A DNA stretch of 40,465 nucleotides from Gammaproteobacteria bacterium (GCA_030037905.1 JASHPX010000014.1:1-40465), one strand, 5' to 3'; positions 8,174 through 16,621 are shown, numbered from the stretch's first letter. Made by a program: numbers and translations. Notes: generated by a model not told the origin, from the letters alone.

Positions 8174-9790
8174 TCAGAAATCGTGGTACTTATCCAATAG
8201 CGTAAGGGCGCCTCGGTTGGGAAGCTCGCCGGCAACGAAAGTATCGCCCATGTCCAGAATCTGCTCGGACTCATCGTTGAATGCCGGCCACGTCGGCAGG
8301 CCGGGGCCATTCGGGTCCCCAGTCTTGGCGAAGTTGGTCCAATAGGATTGGATTTCCTCTTCGATTCTGGTGTGAAGGGCCGCCTTCTGGGCGGGCTCGA
8401 ACTTCTTCAGCAGTTCAATCGGCGGGTAGCCGAAGACGTACGGCAGTTCTGCGCCATGTCCCGCTGCGTGTAACTTTACCCACGGAAGAAACGGCGGAAT
8501 GGTCGAAAAGCGATACAGGTAAACGTGCCGGACCCCCCGCCTCGCCTGAAATCTTGCCCAACTCACCATCCGCCAGCTCATGTCATCCGACGCGAGGCGC
8601 AGCTGCGACTGCCTGGCTTCGGCATCGGTGCGGCCCGGGTATAACTTCAAAAATCGCTCTGCAAAATCGCCATAGCGTGCCCGCACCTGCGCTCGATACG
8701 CAGCGGCGGACTCCGGAGGCCCGAACGCAAGGTTGACGCCTTCGTCGGCATTGGAGCCGACCAGCAGGTCCACAGGAACCTGCTTTCCGCGGCTGTAAAG
8801 GGCGCGCACCTGCGCGGGAATCAGGTGATCATCGATGTTCGCCCGCAGAGCGCTGACCCCGTCCTTCTCCATCGCACTATCCAAGGCCACGATCTTGGCG
8901 GCAGGAACGTTGCGCGCGTCAGCGATGGTGGAGGCGCCAAGCTTCTTCAAGAAGGCGATACCAGCCCGTTCTGCCTCAATGAGCGTCGGATCGGCATCGT
9001 GTCTGGCCTCTGTGCCAAACTCGCCACCGCTCGAGGCGATGACACGCCGGAATAGACCCTGCGCGGCCGGGCACACCATGAGCACGGATTCGCGATAGGC
9101 GCCCGCGGATTGCCCGAAGAGTGTCACGTTCCCAGGATCTCCGCCGAAGGCTGAGATATTTGCGTGTACCCACCTCAGTGCGGCGATCGCGTCGAGAAGG
9201 CCATAGTTGCCGGACGTTCCCGCCTCTTTGGTGAGCTGCGGATGCGCCAGCTGCCCGAACGCCCCTACCCGATAGTTGAACGTGACGACGACAACCCCTT
9301 TCCTTGCGAGCCTGTCTCCCCAGTAAAGTCGCAACGAGCCAGACCCGCTGAGCCCTCCGCCGCCATAAAGATAGACCATCACGGCAAGCCGTTCACCCGC
9401 CGTTTTGGCCGGGGTCCATATATTCAGATAGAGGCAGTCTTCGCTGTAGCGCTCCATCATCCCCGGCAGTGTGGGGCCGGCCTGCATGCAGGCCGGCTCG
9501 AACATCGTCGCGTCGAGAACGCCGGACCACGCGGCCGCAGGCCGAGGCGCTCTCCAGCGCAAATTGCCGACGGGAGGGGCAGCAAACGGAATCCCACGAT
9601 AGACCACGAGGCCATCATCGGCCACGCCCCGCACCAGACCCGACTGAGTGCGAGCCTGCAGGATCGGAGAAACGCTTTGCGGACTCGCGGCGCCCGTCGC
9701 CCCGATCGCAAGGCTAACGAATGCACCAAGCGCTATTCGGCGCGGCGCCCGCAGGCCCCAGTGATAGCTCCGGCCCAGGGACTCGTCCAT
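8174..9790 (-). CDS. Type B carboxylesterase, exported
   Basis: A 538-residue carboxylesterase/lipase-family serine hydrolase. A leader with a hydrophobic segment (about 19-35) suggests export. Family marks are YRGIPFAAPPVG, the EDCLYLNIWTP motif and the nucleophile elbow GQSAGA with Ser near 228; SNADEG and HGAELPYVFG supply the likely acidic residue and histidine. The oxyanion loop reads YGGGG where most members have HGGGF, a His-to-Tyr change. The start has a strong AGGAGGG site eight bases upstream. It faces the erythromycin-esterase remnant across a short divergent region, and the transketolase-like gene lies 39 bases downstream. Confidence 0.9.
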   Translation of the reverse strand: MDESLGRSYHWGLRAPRRIALGAFVSLAIGATGAASPQSVSPILQARTQSGLVRGVADDGLVVYRGIPFAAPPVGNLRWRAPRPAAAWSGVLDATMFEPACMQAGPTLPGMMERYSEDCLYLNIWTPAKTAGERLAVMVYLYGGGGLSGSGSLRLYWGDRLARKGVVVVTFNYRVGAFGQLAHPQLTKEAGTSGNYGLLDAIAALRWVHANISAFGGDPGNVTLFGQSAGAYRESVLMVCPAAQGLFRRVIASSGGEFGTEARHDADPTLIEAERAGIAFLKKLGASTIADARNVPAAKIVALDSAMEKDGVSALRANIDDHLIPAQVRALYSRGKQVPVDLLVGSNADEGVNLAFGPPESAAAYRAQVRARYGDFAERFLKLYPGRTDAEARQSQLRLASDDMSWRMVSWARFQARRGVRHVYLYRFSTIPPFLPWVKLHAAGHGAELPYVFGYPPIELLKKFEPAQKAALHTRIEEEIQSYWTNFAKTGDPNGPGLPTWPAFNDESEQILDMGDTFVAGELPNRGALTLLDKYHDF

Positions 9791-9811
9791 CTGCGGCCCT
9801 CCTTATAAGAT

Positions 9812-9829
9812 CGCTATGATAGAAGATAT
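9812..9829 (-). repeat. 18-bp element, copy 1 (partner at 14885)
   Basis: On the minus strand this reads ATATCTTCTATCATAGCG, 21 bases upstream of the carboxylesterase start. A 17/18 match lies on the plus strand at 14885-14902. Candidate shared operator or promoter element. Confidence 0.6.
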
Positions 9830-9884
9830 CCGCGAGCGGTGCGAGTACCCGATAATTCGAAGCGGAAGGCTCGGTAACTCTGGA

Positions 9885-10271
9885 ATGGCCGCTGCACTCA
9901 GATATGGCCTCGGCATCGTTCTCCTGCTGTCCCCGGCGATTGCCCATGGTGGGGACGATGCCTCTATCAAATGGGCCTCCGGCCACGCGAACCCGGTAAA
10001 GACACTCGATCCCGGAGCGAATTTCCAGGATCTGCTTGCACTGAAATCAATGATCGGCACGGCTCGTGTAGTCGCCCTCGGAGAGAACATACACGGCGCT
10101 CACGAGCCGATGGCCTCTCGGAATCGGCTGTTTCGCTTCCTGGTCCAGCAGATGGGATTCACCGCCATCGCCCTCGAGTCCGGATTCACGGAATCGAGGC
10201 TCGTGGATTCATTCGTCGGCGGGGGGCCGGGCGACTTCAGCAAGCGTCATCCTAGCGTGGCCGTAATGTAG
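9885..10271 (+). pseudogene. Truncated erythromycin-esterase-like protein (N-terminal fragment)
   Basis: The 128-residue product begins with a signal peptide (MAAALRYGLGIVLLLSPAIA) and then matches the start of the erythromycin esterase family: ARVVALGENIHGAHEP with the conserved Gly-Glu and His, and FLVQQMGFTAIALESGF. Full-length members are roughly 400 residues, and here the frame stops at 10271 after the first quarter. No continuation was recognised downstream, where a transporter gene begins at 10378. The catalytic region is therefore incomplete. The frame is open from 9816, but 9885 gives the clean signal peptide. Either a decaying gene cut by insertion of the transporter island, or a domesticated short version; decay is more likely. 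Confidence 0.7.
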
Positions 10272-10301
10272 TTGTAATCATTGGTGGAAGATTGCTAGAA
10301 T
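10272..10301 (+). promoter_or_regulatory. Candidate promoter of the first permease pair
   Basis: TTGTAA (10272-10277) and TAGAAT (10296-10301) are separated by 18 bases. The stretch is AT-rich against its surroundings and lies 76 bases before the permease A1 start. Confidence 0.45.
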
Positions 10302-10377
10302 TTTTTCTGGTCTACACTGAAATCTTCCAACTCCAACGATTCACAGCGCCGCAAGGGCGCCGCGTAGGCCATGCCGT

Positions 10378-11520
10378 ATGAAGTACTGGCCGCTGATCTG
10401 GTCCGGCATCTGGCGCAAGCCAGGCCGCACCCTGCTGATGTTCCTGCAGATCCTGGTCGCCTTCCTGCTGTTCGGCGTGCTGCAGGGGGTCAAGTCCGGG
10501 GTCGATCAGGCCGTTGGAGCTATTCGTGCGCAACTGTACTGGGTCTATCCAGCCGACGCAGGTACAACCCTGCCTCTGGGCCTGGAGCAACGCATCGCGG
10601 CCGTACCGGGCGTCAAGCACATCTATCCTGACAACTTTTTTGGCGCCATCTATCGACTCCCCACCCAGCAACTGCTCGTCGTGGCTACCAATTTCGATGC
10701 CGGGTGGGCCGGCAATCTGGACGTGGCAGCCAGCCCCGAGGCGATCGCCGCCCTCGCGCACACCCGCACCGGAGCGCTCGTCAGCACGGCGCTGCAGGAC
10801 CAGTACCACTGGAAGGTGGGCGACCAGATTCCGGTGTTATCGGGCACGGCGCAAAAGGATGGCAGTACGAGCTGGACCTTCGAGGACGTCGGCACATTCC
10901 GACCGCCGGATAGTGGCGCCCTGAGTCACGACCTCATCGTGCGCAACGACTATTTCGATGAGGCGCGTCTGAGCGGACGCGGTACCGTGGACCAGTACAT
11001 CGTCGAGGTCACCGACGCTGCGCAGGGCGAGCAAATCGCCCGCCGCATCGACGCGCTGTCCACGAACTCACCATTCCCGACGCGCACGGAATCCGTCCGT
11101 GCCGTCAACCAGTCGAACTATCAGAGGCTCGGGGACCTGAATTTCGTCGTGCATTCGATTGTCGGCGCGGCGCTGTTCGCATTGCTGATTGCGACCGCCG
11201 CACTAACGATGCAATCGGTGCGCGAGCGCACCACGGAACTGGCCGTCCTCAAGACCATGGGGTTTTCCGACCGCAAGCTGTTCGTTCTGCTGCTGCTCGA
11301 ATCCATTACGTTGTCCCTCGGCGCGGCGCTCATTGGACTGCTCGTCGCCTCGAAGATGATGCTCTGGGCTAACCGGTTCACGAATCTTCGTCTGAGCATG
11401 CCGTACGCGGTGCTGGCGGTAGGACTGGTGCTTGCATTTGTTCTCGCGCTGGCCAGTGCGAGCCCGCCGGCATGGCGCGCACAGCGTCTACAGGTTGCCG
11501 AGGCACTGGCGGGACGATGA
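10378..11520 (+). CDS. ABC transporter permease, MacB/FtsX type (A1)
   Basis: A 380-residue inner-membrane permease of the MacB/LolC/FtsX family: one N-terminal membrane helix (about 18-38), a large extracytoplasmic domain, and three C-terminal helices (about 258-280, 305-330, 345-365). The FtsX segment includes VRERTTELAVLKTMGFS. Such permeases work in pairs with an ATPase to move substrates by periplasmic mechanotransmission rather than as classical channels. It is followed after 13 bases by B1. It is a full-length paralogue of A2 (15469), with identical length and a matching N-terminus (MKY-PLIW-GIWRKP). No LolD/MacB-type ATPase gene is adjacent. Confidence 0.9.
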   Translation: MKYWPLIWSGIWRKPGRTLLMFLQILVAFLLFGVLQGVKSGVDQAVGAIRAQLYWVYPADAGTTLPLGLEQRIAAVPGVKHIYPDNFFGAIYRLPTQQLLVVATNFDAGWAGNLDVAASPEAIAALAHTRTGALVSTALQDQYHWKVGDQIPVLSGTAQKDGSTSWTFEDVGTFRPPDSGALSHDLIVRNDYFDEARLSGRGTVDQYIVEVTDAAQGEQIARRIDALSTNSPFPTRTESVRAVNQSNYQRLGDLNFVVHSIVGAALFALLIATAALTMQSVRERTTELAVLKTMGFSDRKLFVLLLLESITLSLGAALIGLLVASKMMLWANRFTNLRLSMPYAVLAVGLVLAFVLALASASPPAWRAQRLQVAEALAGR

Positions 11521-11533
11521 GGAGCCCGGATCC

Positions 11534-12706
11534 ATGAGGGCCCTCCGTCAGATTGCCCTGTTGCTGCAGATGAGCCTCGCGGGTGCCCGCGGTCACCCGG
11601 GTTCCTACTTCGTCGCCGTCATCTGCATCACCACCGTGGTGGGCGTACTGGTGGCGATGCTGTCGATGGGTACCGGAGTGCAGGCTCTGGCGGTGCGGGG
11701 CGCGCGTGCGGATCGGGCCCTGGTGGAATCGAGCGGGGCGCAGAGCCCCTTCACCAGCAACATCAACCCCTCCGACGTCGGCACGATCGAGAGCATACCG
11801 GGCGTCGAGCATGGGCCCGGCGGTGCGCCACTGGCGACGGCCAATTCCATTGTGCCCGCCACAGTGGAGAGGCGCGGCGATCATATGTTCGTCGCGATTC
11901 CGCTCTATGCAGTAGATCAACGCTTCTTCGCGGTGTATCCCGAAGTGCACGTGGTCGAAGGGCGCATGTTCCGACCGGGTCTTGACGAGTTGATTGTGCA
12001 AAGTTCCCGCCGATCGCAGTTTCAGGGTCTGCAGATAGGCGATCGCATACACTTGCACGGCGTGAATTGGACCATCGTCGGTGCATACGAAGTGCCAGGG
12101 GGCAACTGGGACGGTCTGATCGGCGATCTGAATACCGTCACGTCCGCGTTCCGGCGCAATACACGTCAGCTCGTCAGCGTAGTGCTACAGCCGCCGCTGG
12201 CCGCGAGCTTCGCATCCATCGCTGCGGGCCTCAAGGCGAATCCAACCTTTGACGTCGAGGTGCATCACGAGGTCCAGCTTCTCGATCAGCAGAGCAAGCC
12301 CTTTCGGGGCATCCTGGATTTCGTGAGCTACTTCGTCGGGGTGGTCATGGGGCTGGGCGCGACTCTGGGTGCCGTCAATATCTTCTACTCGATCGTCGAT
12401 GCACGACGGCGCGAGATGGCGACGCTGCGGGCAATCGGCTTCGGAGCTGGATCAATAGGGATTGCGACACTGCTCGAGTCACTGATGGTGGCACTTCCCA
12501 GTGCCATTCTGGGGCTGCTGGCCGCCTGGATATTCTTCAACGGCAATCAGGTCAGTTCGGCGGGCCAGAGCTTCCAGCTGGTGATCTCGACCCGCCTGGC
12601 ATTGCTGGGGATCGCCTGGGCACTCGTCATGGGATTCATAGGCGGTCTATTGCCGGCGCTTCGCACCGCGCGCGCATCGGTCACCGTGGGCCTGGGCGCT
12701 AGCTGA
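11534..12706 (+). CDS. ABC transporter permease, MacB/FtsX type (B1)
   Basis: A 390-residue partner of A1 with the same topology: an N-terminal helix (about 24-46), a periplasmic domain, and three C-terminal helices ending in FIGGLLPALRTARASV. The FtsX stretch includes REMATLRAIGFGAGSIG. The start ATG 11534 is chosen because GAGGAG (11518-11523), overlapping the A1 stop, gives a well-spaced ribosome binding site; the open frame upstream overlaps A1. Paralogue of B2 (16622). A1 and B1 form one translation unit. The substrate is unknown. Confidence 0.9.
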   Translation: MRALRQIALLLQMSLAGARGHPGSYFVAVICITTVVGVLVAMLSMGTGVQALAVRGARADRALVESSGAQSPFTSNINPSDVGTIESIPGVEHGPGGAPLATANSIVPATVERRGDHMFVAIPLYAVDQRFFAVYPEVHVVEGRMFRPGLDELIVQSSRRSQFQGLQIGDRIHLHGVNWTIVGAYEVPGGNWDGLIGDLNTVTSAFRRNTRQLVSVVLQPPLAASFASIAAGLKANPTFDVEVHHEVQLLDQQSKPFRGILDFVSYFVGVVMGLGATLGAVNIFYSIVDARRREMATLRAIGFGAGSIGIATLLESLMVALPSAILGLLAAWIFFNGNQVSSAGQSFQLVISTRLALLGIAWALVMGFIGGLLPALRTARASVTVGLGAS

Positions 12707-12811
12707 GGGCACGCCAATCCTGCTCACGCCGGACCAAATGCTCCTCCGATCCATATACCTCATCCAGCCGTCCCGCCGCCGATACATGCCGCTCCCGGAG
12801 AGTGTGCGGCC

Positions 12812-12940
12812 CTGGTTGAAGGCGTGGGCGTGCAGCCGGATGTGGCAGTGTCACCGTGCATCCGTTTCTGTCGCGGCAACGATCCACAGTTGTCCGCAGC
12901 CCTGCAGCTGGTCCGAAGACATATTTCCCGTTCAAGTTGA
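12812..12940 (+). pseudogene. Possible C-terminal remnant of an S41-type processing peptidase
   Basis: In one frame the gap between B1 and the next gene reads LVEGVGVQPDVAVSP followed by GNDPQLSAALQLV and a stop. This strongly recalls the end of C-terminal processing (S41) peptidases, which carry an L-EG-GV-PDV segment and then DPQL..AL. No start or catalytic part is present. The preceding 100 bases (12707-12811) show nothing else I recognise. Short length keeps confidence low. Confidence 0.35.
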
Positions 12941-12976
12941 TACGTGACCGCGCGACGATTCGGCCGAGGCTTCACG

Positions 12977-14038
12977 ATGCCTATCATTCCGGGAGCTTGG
13001 ACGGACCAGCAACCCTCAGTGCGCGTCTGCTGGCTCGAACTCCATAACGCGATGCGACGATGGCCGCTCTTGGCGCCGGCCTTCGCTCTCTCGCTCGCCG
13101 CAATCGGCGCATTCGTCGGTTTCTCGCCGGTGCGAGTTGGCGTGGCAGAGGCGGCAAATCATCCGATTCTGGTGGTCGCGATTACGGGTCTCTTGTTCGC
13201 GATGATGATCCAGCGACGTCGCCGGCGGCTCGCGCGCAATCGCCATCGCGATTGGCTGGCGACGCTCCCGAGAGAGTTTCCCCTGAGCGCCAGAGCGGCC
13301 TACTTCCCCTTTCTGGGGTGGGCATGCGCCGCCTTCGCGCTCTTCACTGCGGGCATCATCTCGAGGCTGGCGGTGGTTTCCGCGGGAAAGGTCGTATTCG
13401 CGTCCGGTGTGGGCCTTCTGGCTGCGGTCACGGCAGTTGCCGCCGCTGCAGCTCTGCAGCGCCGGCCGGGACTGAATCAGAAACGAGCAAGACGGCCATC
13501 TCGATTTGCACCGCCGCCGTCGCGGTATGCGGCCGTGCGCAAGCCGCGCACTGGGTGGGCGACGCACGCGAGCCTCGTTCCACTGGGGTACTGGCCAATG
13601 GCCCAGGCGAAGTTCTGGGAGAGACCGAAGGTGCGCGCACGCGCACTGCTCCCGCTTCTGCTCAGCCTACCCGACGTTGTCGGCGCGGCCGCTCTGGCGG
13701 CGGTCTTGGTCTGGCTGGTCACTATACACCTCGGCAATCTCTTGGTCGGAGTGGTGCGTGTGGCGTTCGCGGCGGCATGCTGGCTTGCACCGACACCGGT
13801 CGGGGCAGCGCAGTTCACATTTGCAGTCTCGCATCGCGCACTCGTCGGAGTGATCGCAAGCTGTGCGCTCCTGGTCTTCATGGTCGCGTTAGCGGGTGGT
13901 ACTCGCGCTCTTCGCGTTTCCGTTGAATCCGTTGTCATCTGGATCGCGGTGGCGTGCATTCTGAGCACAGCAGCATGTCTGATTGCCCTTCGAAGCAAGT
14001 CGGTTGCTCGTTCCGTGGTGCATCGATGGTTACGCTGA
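12977..14038 (+). CDS. Polytopic membrane protein, probable ABC exporter membrane subunit
   Basis: A 353-residue protein with about seven to eight hydrophobic segments (for example LLAPAFALSLAAIGAFVGF, ILVVAITGLLFAMMI, VVGAAALAAVLVWLV) and arginine-rich cytoplasmic loops (QRRRRRLARNRHR). No family was recognised. The next gene encodes an ABC-2-style ATPase and overlaps this one by 13 bases, so it is probably that ATPase's membrane partner (inference). Start ATG 12977 has GAGG seven bases upstream; the frame is open to 12944. The sequence shows no FtsX signature, so it belongs to a different exporter from the flanking permease pairs. Confidence 0.65.
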   Translation: MPIIPGAWTDQQPSVRVCWLELHNAMRRWPLLAPAFALSLAAIGAFVGFSPVRVGVAEAANHPILVVAITGLLFAMMIQRRRRRLARNRHRDWLATLPREFPLSARAAYFPFLGWACAAFALFTAGIISRLAVVSAGKVVFASGVGLLAAVTAVAAAAALQRRPGLNQKRARRPSRFAPPPSRYAAVRKPRTGWATHASLVPLGYWPMAQAKFWERPKVRARALLPLLLSLPDVVGAAALAAVLVWLVTIHLGNLLVGVVRVAFAAACWLAPTPVGAAQFTFAVSHRALVGVIASCALLVFMVALAGGTRALRVSVESVVIWIAVACILSTAACLIALRSKSVARSVVHRWLR

Positions 14039-14835
14039 CGGCAGCGACGGAGCCGGCACCGGTGAACGCGGCGGCCGTGCTGCGCATGGCTGCCATCACC
14101 GCCGGATATGGCGACGAGGCTGTTCTTCGCGATGTGAGCCTCGAGATACAGCTGGGGGAATGGGTCGCGCTCCTCGGGCCGAATGGCAGCGGAAAATCGA
14201 CGCTGCTCTACTGCGTCGGCGGAATGCTGCAACCGACGGCGGGGGAGATCGACATCTGCGGTTGCGCGCTCGCGCGCGATGCTCGCGCCGCAAAGCGCTT
14301 ACTGGGCTATGGATGCCCACCCGAGCGGTTACCGGGCCTGCTGACGGGCCGGCAGTGTCTGGAGGTCTATGCTGCGGCCAAGGGAATTCGGGAGATCGAC
14401 GCCGACGTGCTCGAGCTCATGAAGACCTTTGCGCTCGAGCCATTGCTCGATCAGTTCGTCGATACCTATTCGCTGGGTACACGCCAGAAGCTCGCGGCGC
14501 TTCTCGCGCTGATCGGTGCACCAAAGCTCATCGTGCTCGATGAGGCGTTCAACGGGCTCGACCCGGCCAGTGGACGGGCACTCAAGCGCCATCTTCTCGC
14601 CCTCGTCGCGGCTCGGCGCGTCAGCGTGCTCCTCGCCACACATGCGCTCGATATCGTAGAGCGCCACGCCGACCGCGCGGTGCTGCTCCTTGCCGGAAGA
14701 ATCGCTCACGTCTGGAACGCCGTGGAACTTTCCTCATTGCGGAGCTCTGGGGATGGCTTGGAAGAAGCGATTGCCCTCGCATCCGAGGCGCATCTGGGAC
14801 GGGAAGCTCTTTCCCTCCACCATCGAGACGAGTAG
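14026..14835 (+). CDS. ABC transporter ATP-binding protein
   Basis: A 269-residue ATPase with Walker A GPNGSGKST near residues 51-59, Walker B LIVLDEAF and the switch histidine in LLATHALD. The signature loop is degenerate, YSLGTRQKLA in place of LSGGQ, as in many ABC-2/CcmA-type exporters. It couples ATP hydrolysis to export through the membrane protein encoded just upstream, whose 3' end it overlaps. ATG 14026 is chosen over ATG 13954 since it begins just before the conserved first strand. It could in principle also energise the A1-B1 and A2-B2 permeases, but MacB-type ATPases carry a canonical LSGGQQQR, which is absent here. Confidence 0.88.
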   Translation: MVTLTAATEPAPVNAAAVLRMAAITAGYGDEAVLRDVSLEIQLGEWVALLGPNGSGKSTLLYCVGGMLQPTAGEIDICGCALARDARAAKRLLGYGCPPERLPGLLTGRQCLEVYAAAKGIREIDADVLELMKTFALEPLLDQFVDTYSLGTRQKLAALLALIGAPKLIVLDEAFNGLDPASGRALKRHLLALVAARRVSVLLATHALDIVERHADRAVLLLAGRIAHVWNAVELSSLRSSGDGLEEAIALASEAHLGREALSLHHRDE

Positions 14836-14884
14836 TTAGCGCGCTCGCACTCGACCTATCCGGTAGAACTCGCGTGACCGACGA

Positions 14885-14902
14885 ATATCTTCTATGATAG
14901 CG
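14885..14902 (+). repeat. 18-bp element, copy 2 (partner at 9812)
   Basis: Reads ATATCTTCTATGATAGCG, inverted relative to copy 1 with one mismatch. It lies in the gap after the ATPase gene, 112 bases before the LprI-like gene; in both cases the element points toward the downstream gene. Confidence 0.6.
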
Positions 14903-15014
14903 GTATTAAGAGATCCGGTCAATGTCAGCCAATTCGTGCATCGAGACCGCTACGGCACCGCTCCTGGCGCGAGCATAGGCTCTGATCAGCATCCGACGCA
15001 GGCTCGACCTCGTT

Positions 15015-15428
15015 ATGGAGAAGTATCCTTCACGGCGTCTCGGCATTGCTATTCGAATTGCCTTCGTTATCACTGTGAGTCTCGTCATTTGGCGTTGGCC
15101 GAAGGCCGTTCACGTCTCACCCAGCTTCGATTGCGCCAAAGCCACCATTCCCACGGAAAGGACAATCTGTGGGGATCCAGACTTGGCGAAAGTCGATGTG
15201 GACTTCGCCATCTACTATGCGGACAACCTTGCAACGGCTGCCATCAATGGCGATAGGCCGACCCTGGCTGCGCTCGTGGCAGGACAGCGGGACTTTATGA
15301 TTGCTCGCAATCGATGCGGCAGAAATAAGCTCTGTGTGATGCGCGTATATGGTGATCGGGAGAAGCAGCTGACGAAGCTGAGCGGTCTGCCGGCGCCCGA
15401 CTTTTTCGGTGAAGTCACTGTCTATTAA
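15015..15428 (+). CDS. LprI-like (DUF1311) small exported protein
   Basis: A 137-residue protein with an N-terminal hydrophobic segment (about 10-27), either a signal peptide or an anchor, and then the lysozyme-inhibitor LprI N-terminal-like pattern: PSFDCAKATIPTERTICGDP, a DLAKVDVDFAIYY helix, and QRDFMIARNRCGRNKLCVMR. Four cysteines (in FDCA, TICG, NRCG, LCVM) fit two disulfides. Family members are periplasmic; some inhibit lysozyme, but most are uncharacterised. It stands between the ABC exporter and the second permease pair on the same strand, suggesting an envelope-defence or envelope-maintenance role (inference). Confidence 0.75.
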   Translation: MEKYPSRRLGIAIRIAFVITVSLVIWRWPKAVHVSPSFDCAKATIPTERTICGDPDLAKVDVDFAIYYADNLATAAINGDRPTLAALVAGQRDFMIARNRCGRNKLCVMRVYGDREKQLTKLSGLPAPDFFGEVTVY

Positions 15429-15430
15429 CC

Positions 15431-15449
15431 CAGGGGCAGCTCGCCCCTG
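15431..15449 (+). terminator. Short hairpin before permease A2
   Basis: CAGGGGC pairs with GCCCCTG around a 5-base loop, immediately after the LprI-like stop and 19 bases before the A2 start. No U-tract follows. It could be an attenuator or simply a 3' end. Confidence 0.4.
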
Positions 15450-15468
15450 AGCAGCGGCAGGCTGTCGC

Positions 15469-16611
15469 ATGAAATATGTTCCTCTCATCTGGCTCGGTAT
15501 CTGGCGCAAGCCGGTGCGCACCACACTCATCCTGCTGCAGGTCGCCGTGGCGTTCGCGCTGTTCGGAGTTCTGCAGGGCATGAAGACGGGCGTGGATCAG
15601 GTGGTGGCCGATATCCGCCCGGATCTACTCTTCGTCCGTGTATCCTTGGACAGCGCATCGCCCCTGCCTGTCGCCTACGCTGATCGAATCAGATCGATTC
15701 CTGGCGTAAAGACCGTAACATTCGCCAACGAACTGGTCGGCACCTATCAGCGGCCGACTCAGCTGGTGGCTGTGATCGGAATCGAAAACAACGAGGTGTG
15801 GAAAACACTTTTGCCGCAAATAGTAACGATTCAGCCCAAAGACCTTCACGCCCTGCAGAATGCCCGGATCGGCGCGCTCATCACCCCCTACGATGCCAGG
15901 AAATACGGCTGGCGCATCGGGGATCGTATCCCCATAACATCGACCACCCTGCAGAACGACGGGTCGGGAACCTGGATGTTCGACATCGTAGGCTTCGCCA
16001 CGCCAGGTGCGAAACGGTCTACCAACATCTTCGCCAACTACGACTACCTCGATACAGCTGGAGCGCAGAACAAAGGGACGGTAGCATTCTTCCTGGTCGT
16101 CGTTTCCGATCCGCAGCGGGCGACGGCAGTAGGCGCCGCGATCGATCGGACGTTCGCTAATTCACCCGATGAGACCACAACGCAGCCGTACAGCGTGCTC
16201 GTAGAACAAGCGGTACGGCAAATCGGCAACCTGAACTTCGTGATCCGTTCCGTCGTCAGCGCGGTGCTCGTGGCGCTCGTGTTTTCGATCGCGACCATGA
16301 TGATGCAGACGGTGCGTGAGCGCACTCCGGAGTTGGCAGTGCTGAAGACTCTGGGCTTCAGCGATCCTGCGGTTTTCCTACTGGTGGTGGTCGAGGCGCT
16401 AATCGTGTGCATAGCCGGGGCGCTCCTCGGACTGGGGCTGGCGACGAGGATCTTCCCGATTGCCGCGAGATTCCTGCCAGGTCTCTCCATGCCCGGGATT
16501 GTCCTCGCGCTCGGGCTGATCGGAGCGGTGCTGGTCTCGTTGATCAGTGTTTCTCTGCCGGCCTCGAGGGCAGCCAGGCTGCAAGTGATCGATGCGCTTG
16601 CGCGCCGGTGA
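15469..16611 (+). CDS. ABC transporter permease, MacB/FtsX type (A2)
   Basis: A 380-residue paralogue of A1 with the same plan: an N-terminal helix (about 18-38), a periplasmic domain rich in Tyr/Pro/Asn motifs, and three C-terminal helices. The FtsX stretch includes VRERTPELAVLKTLGFSDPA. The start is ATG 15469 with GGCAGG about eight bases upstream. B2 follows after 10 bases. Divergence from A1 lies mostly in the periplasmic domain, suggesting that the two pairs handle different ligands (inference). Confidence 0.9.
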   Translation: MKYVPLIWLGIWRKPVRTTLILLQVAVAFALFGVLQGMKTGVDQVVADIRPDLLFVRVSLDSASPLPVAYADRIRSIPGVKTVTFANELVGTYQRPTQLVAVIGIENNEVWKTLLPQIVTIQPKDLHALQNARIGALITPYDARKYGWRIGDRIPITSTTLQNDGSGTWMFDIVGFATPGAKRSTNIFANYDYLDTAGAQNKGTVAFFLVVVSDPQRATAVGAAIDRTFANSPDETTTQPYSVLVEQAVRQIGNLNFVIRSVVSAVLVALVFSIATMMMQTVRERTPELAVLKTLGFSDPAVFLLVVVEALIVCIAGALLGLGLATRIFPIAARFLPGLSMPGIVLALGLIGAVLVSLISVSLPASRAARLQVIDALARR

Positions 16612-16621
16612 GAGCGGACCC

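Noticed and set aside
14026-14835. Assigning this ATPase to the MacB/LolD family as partner of A1-B1
   Set aside because: It lacks LSGGQQQR and overlaps a different membrane gene; left as an ABC-2-style ATPase.
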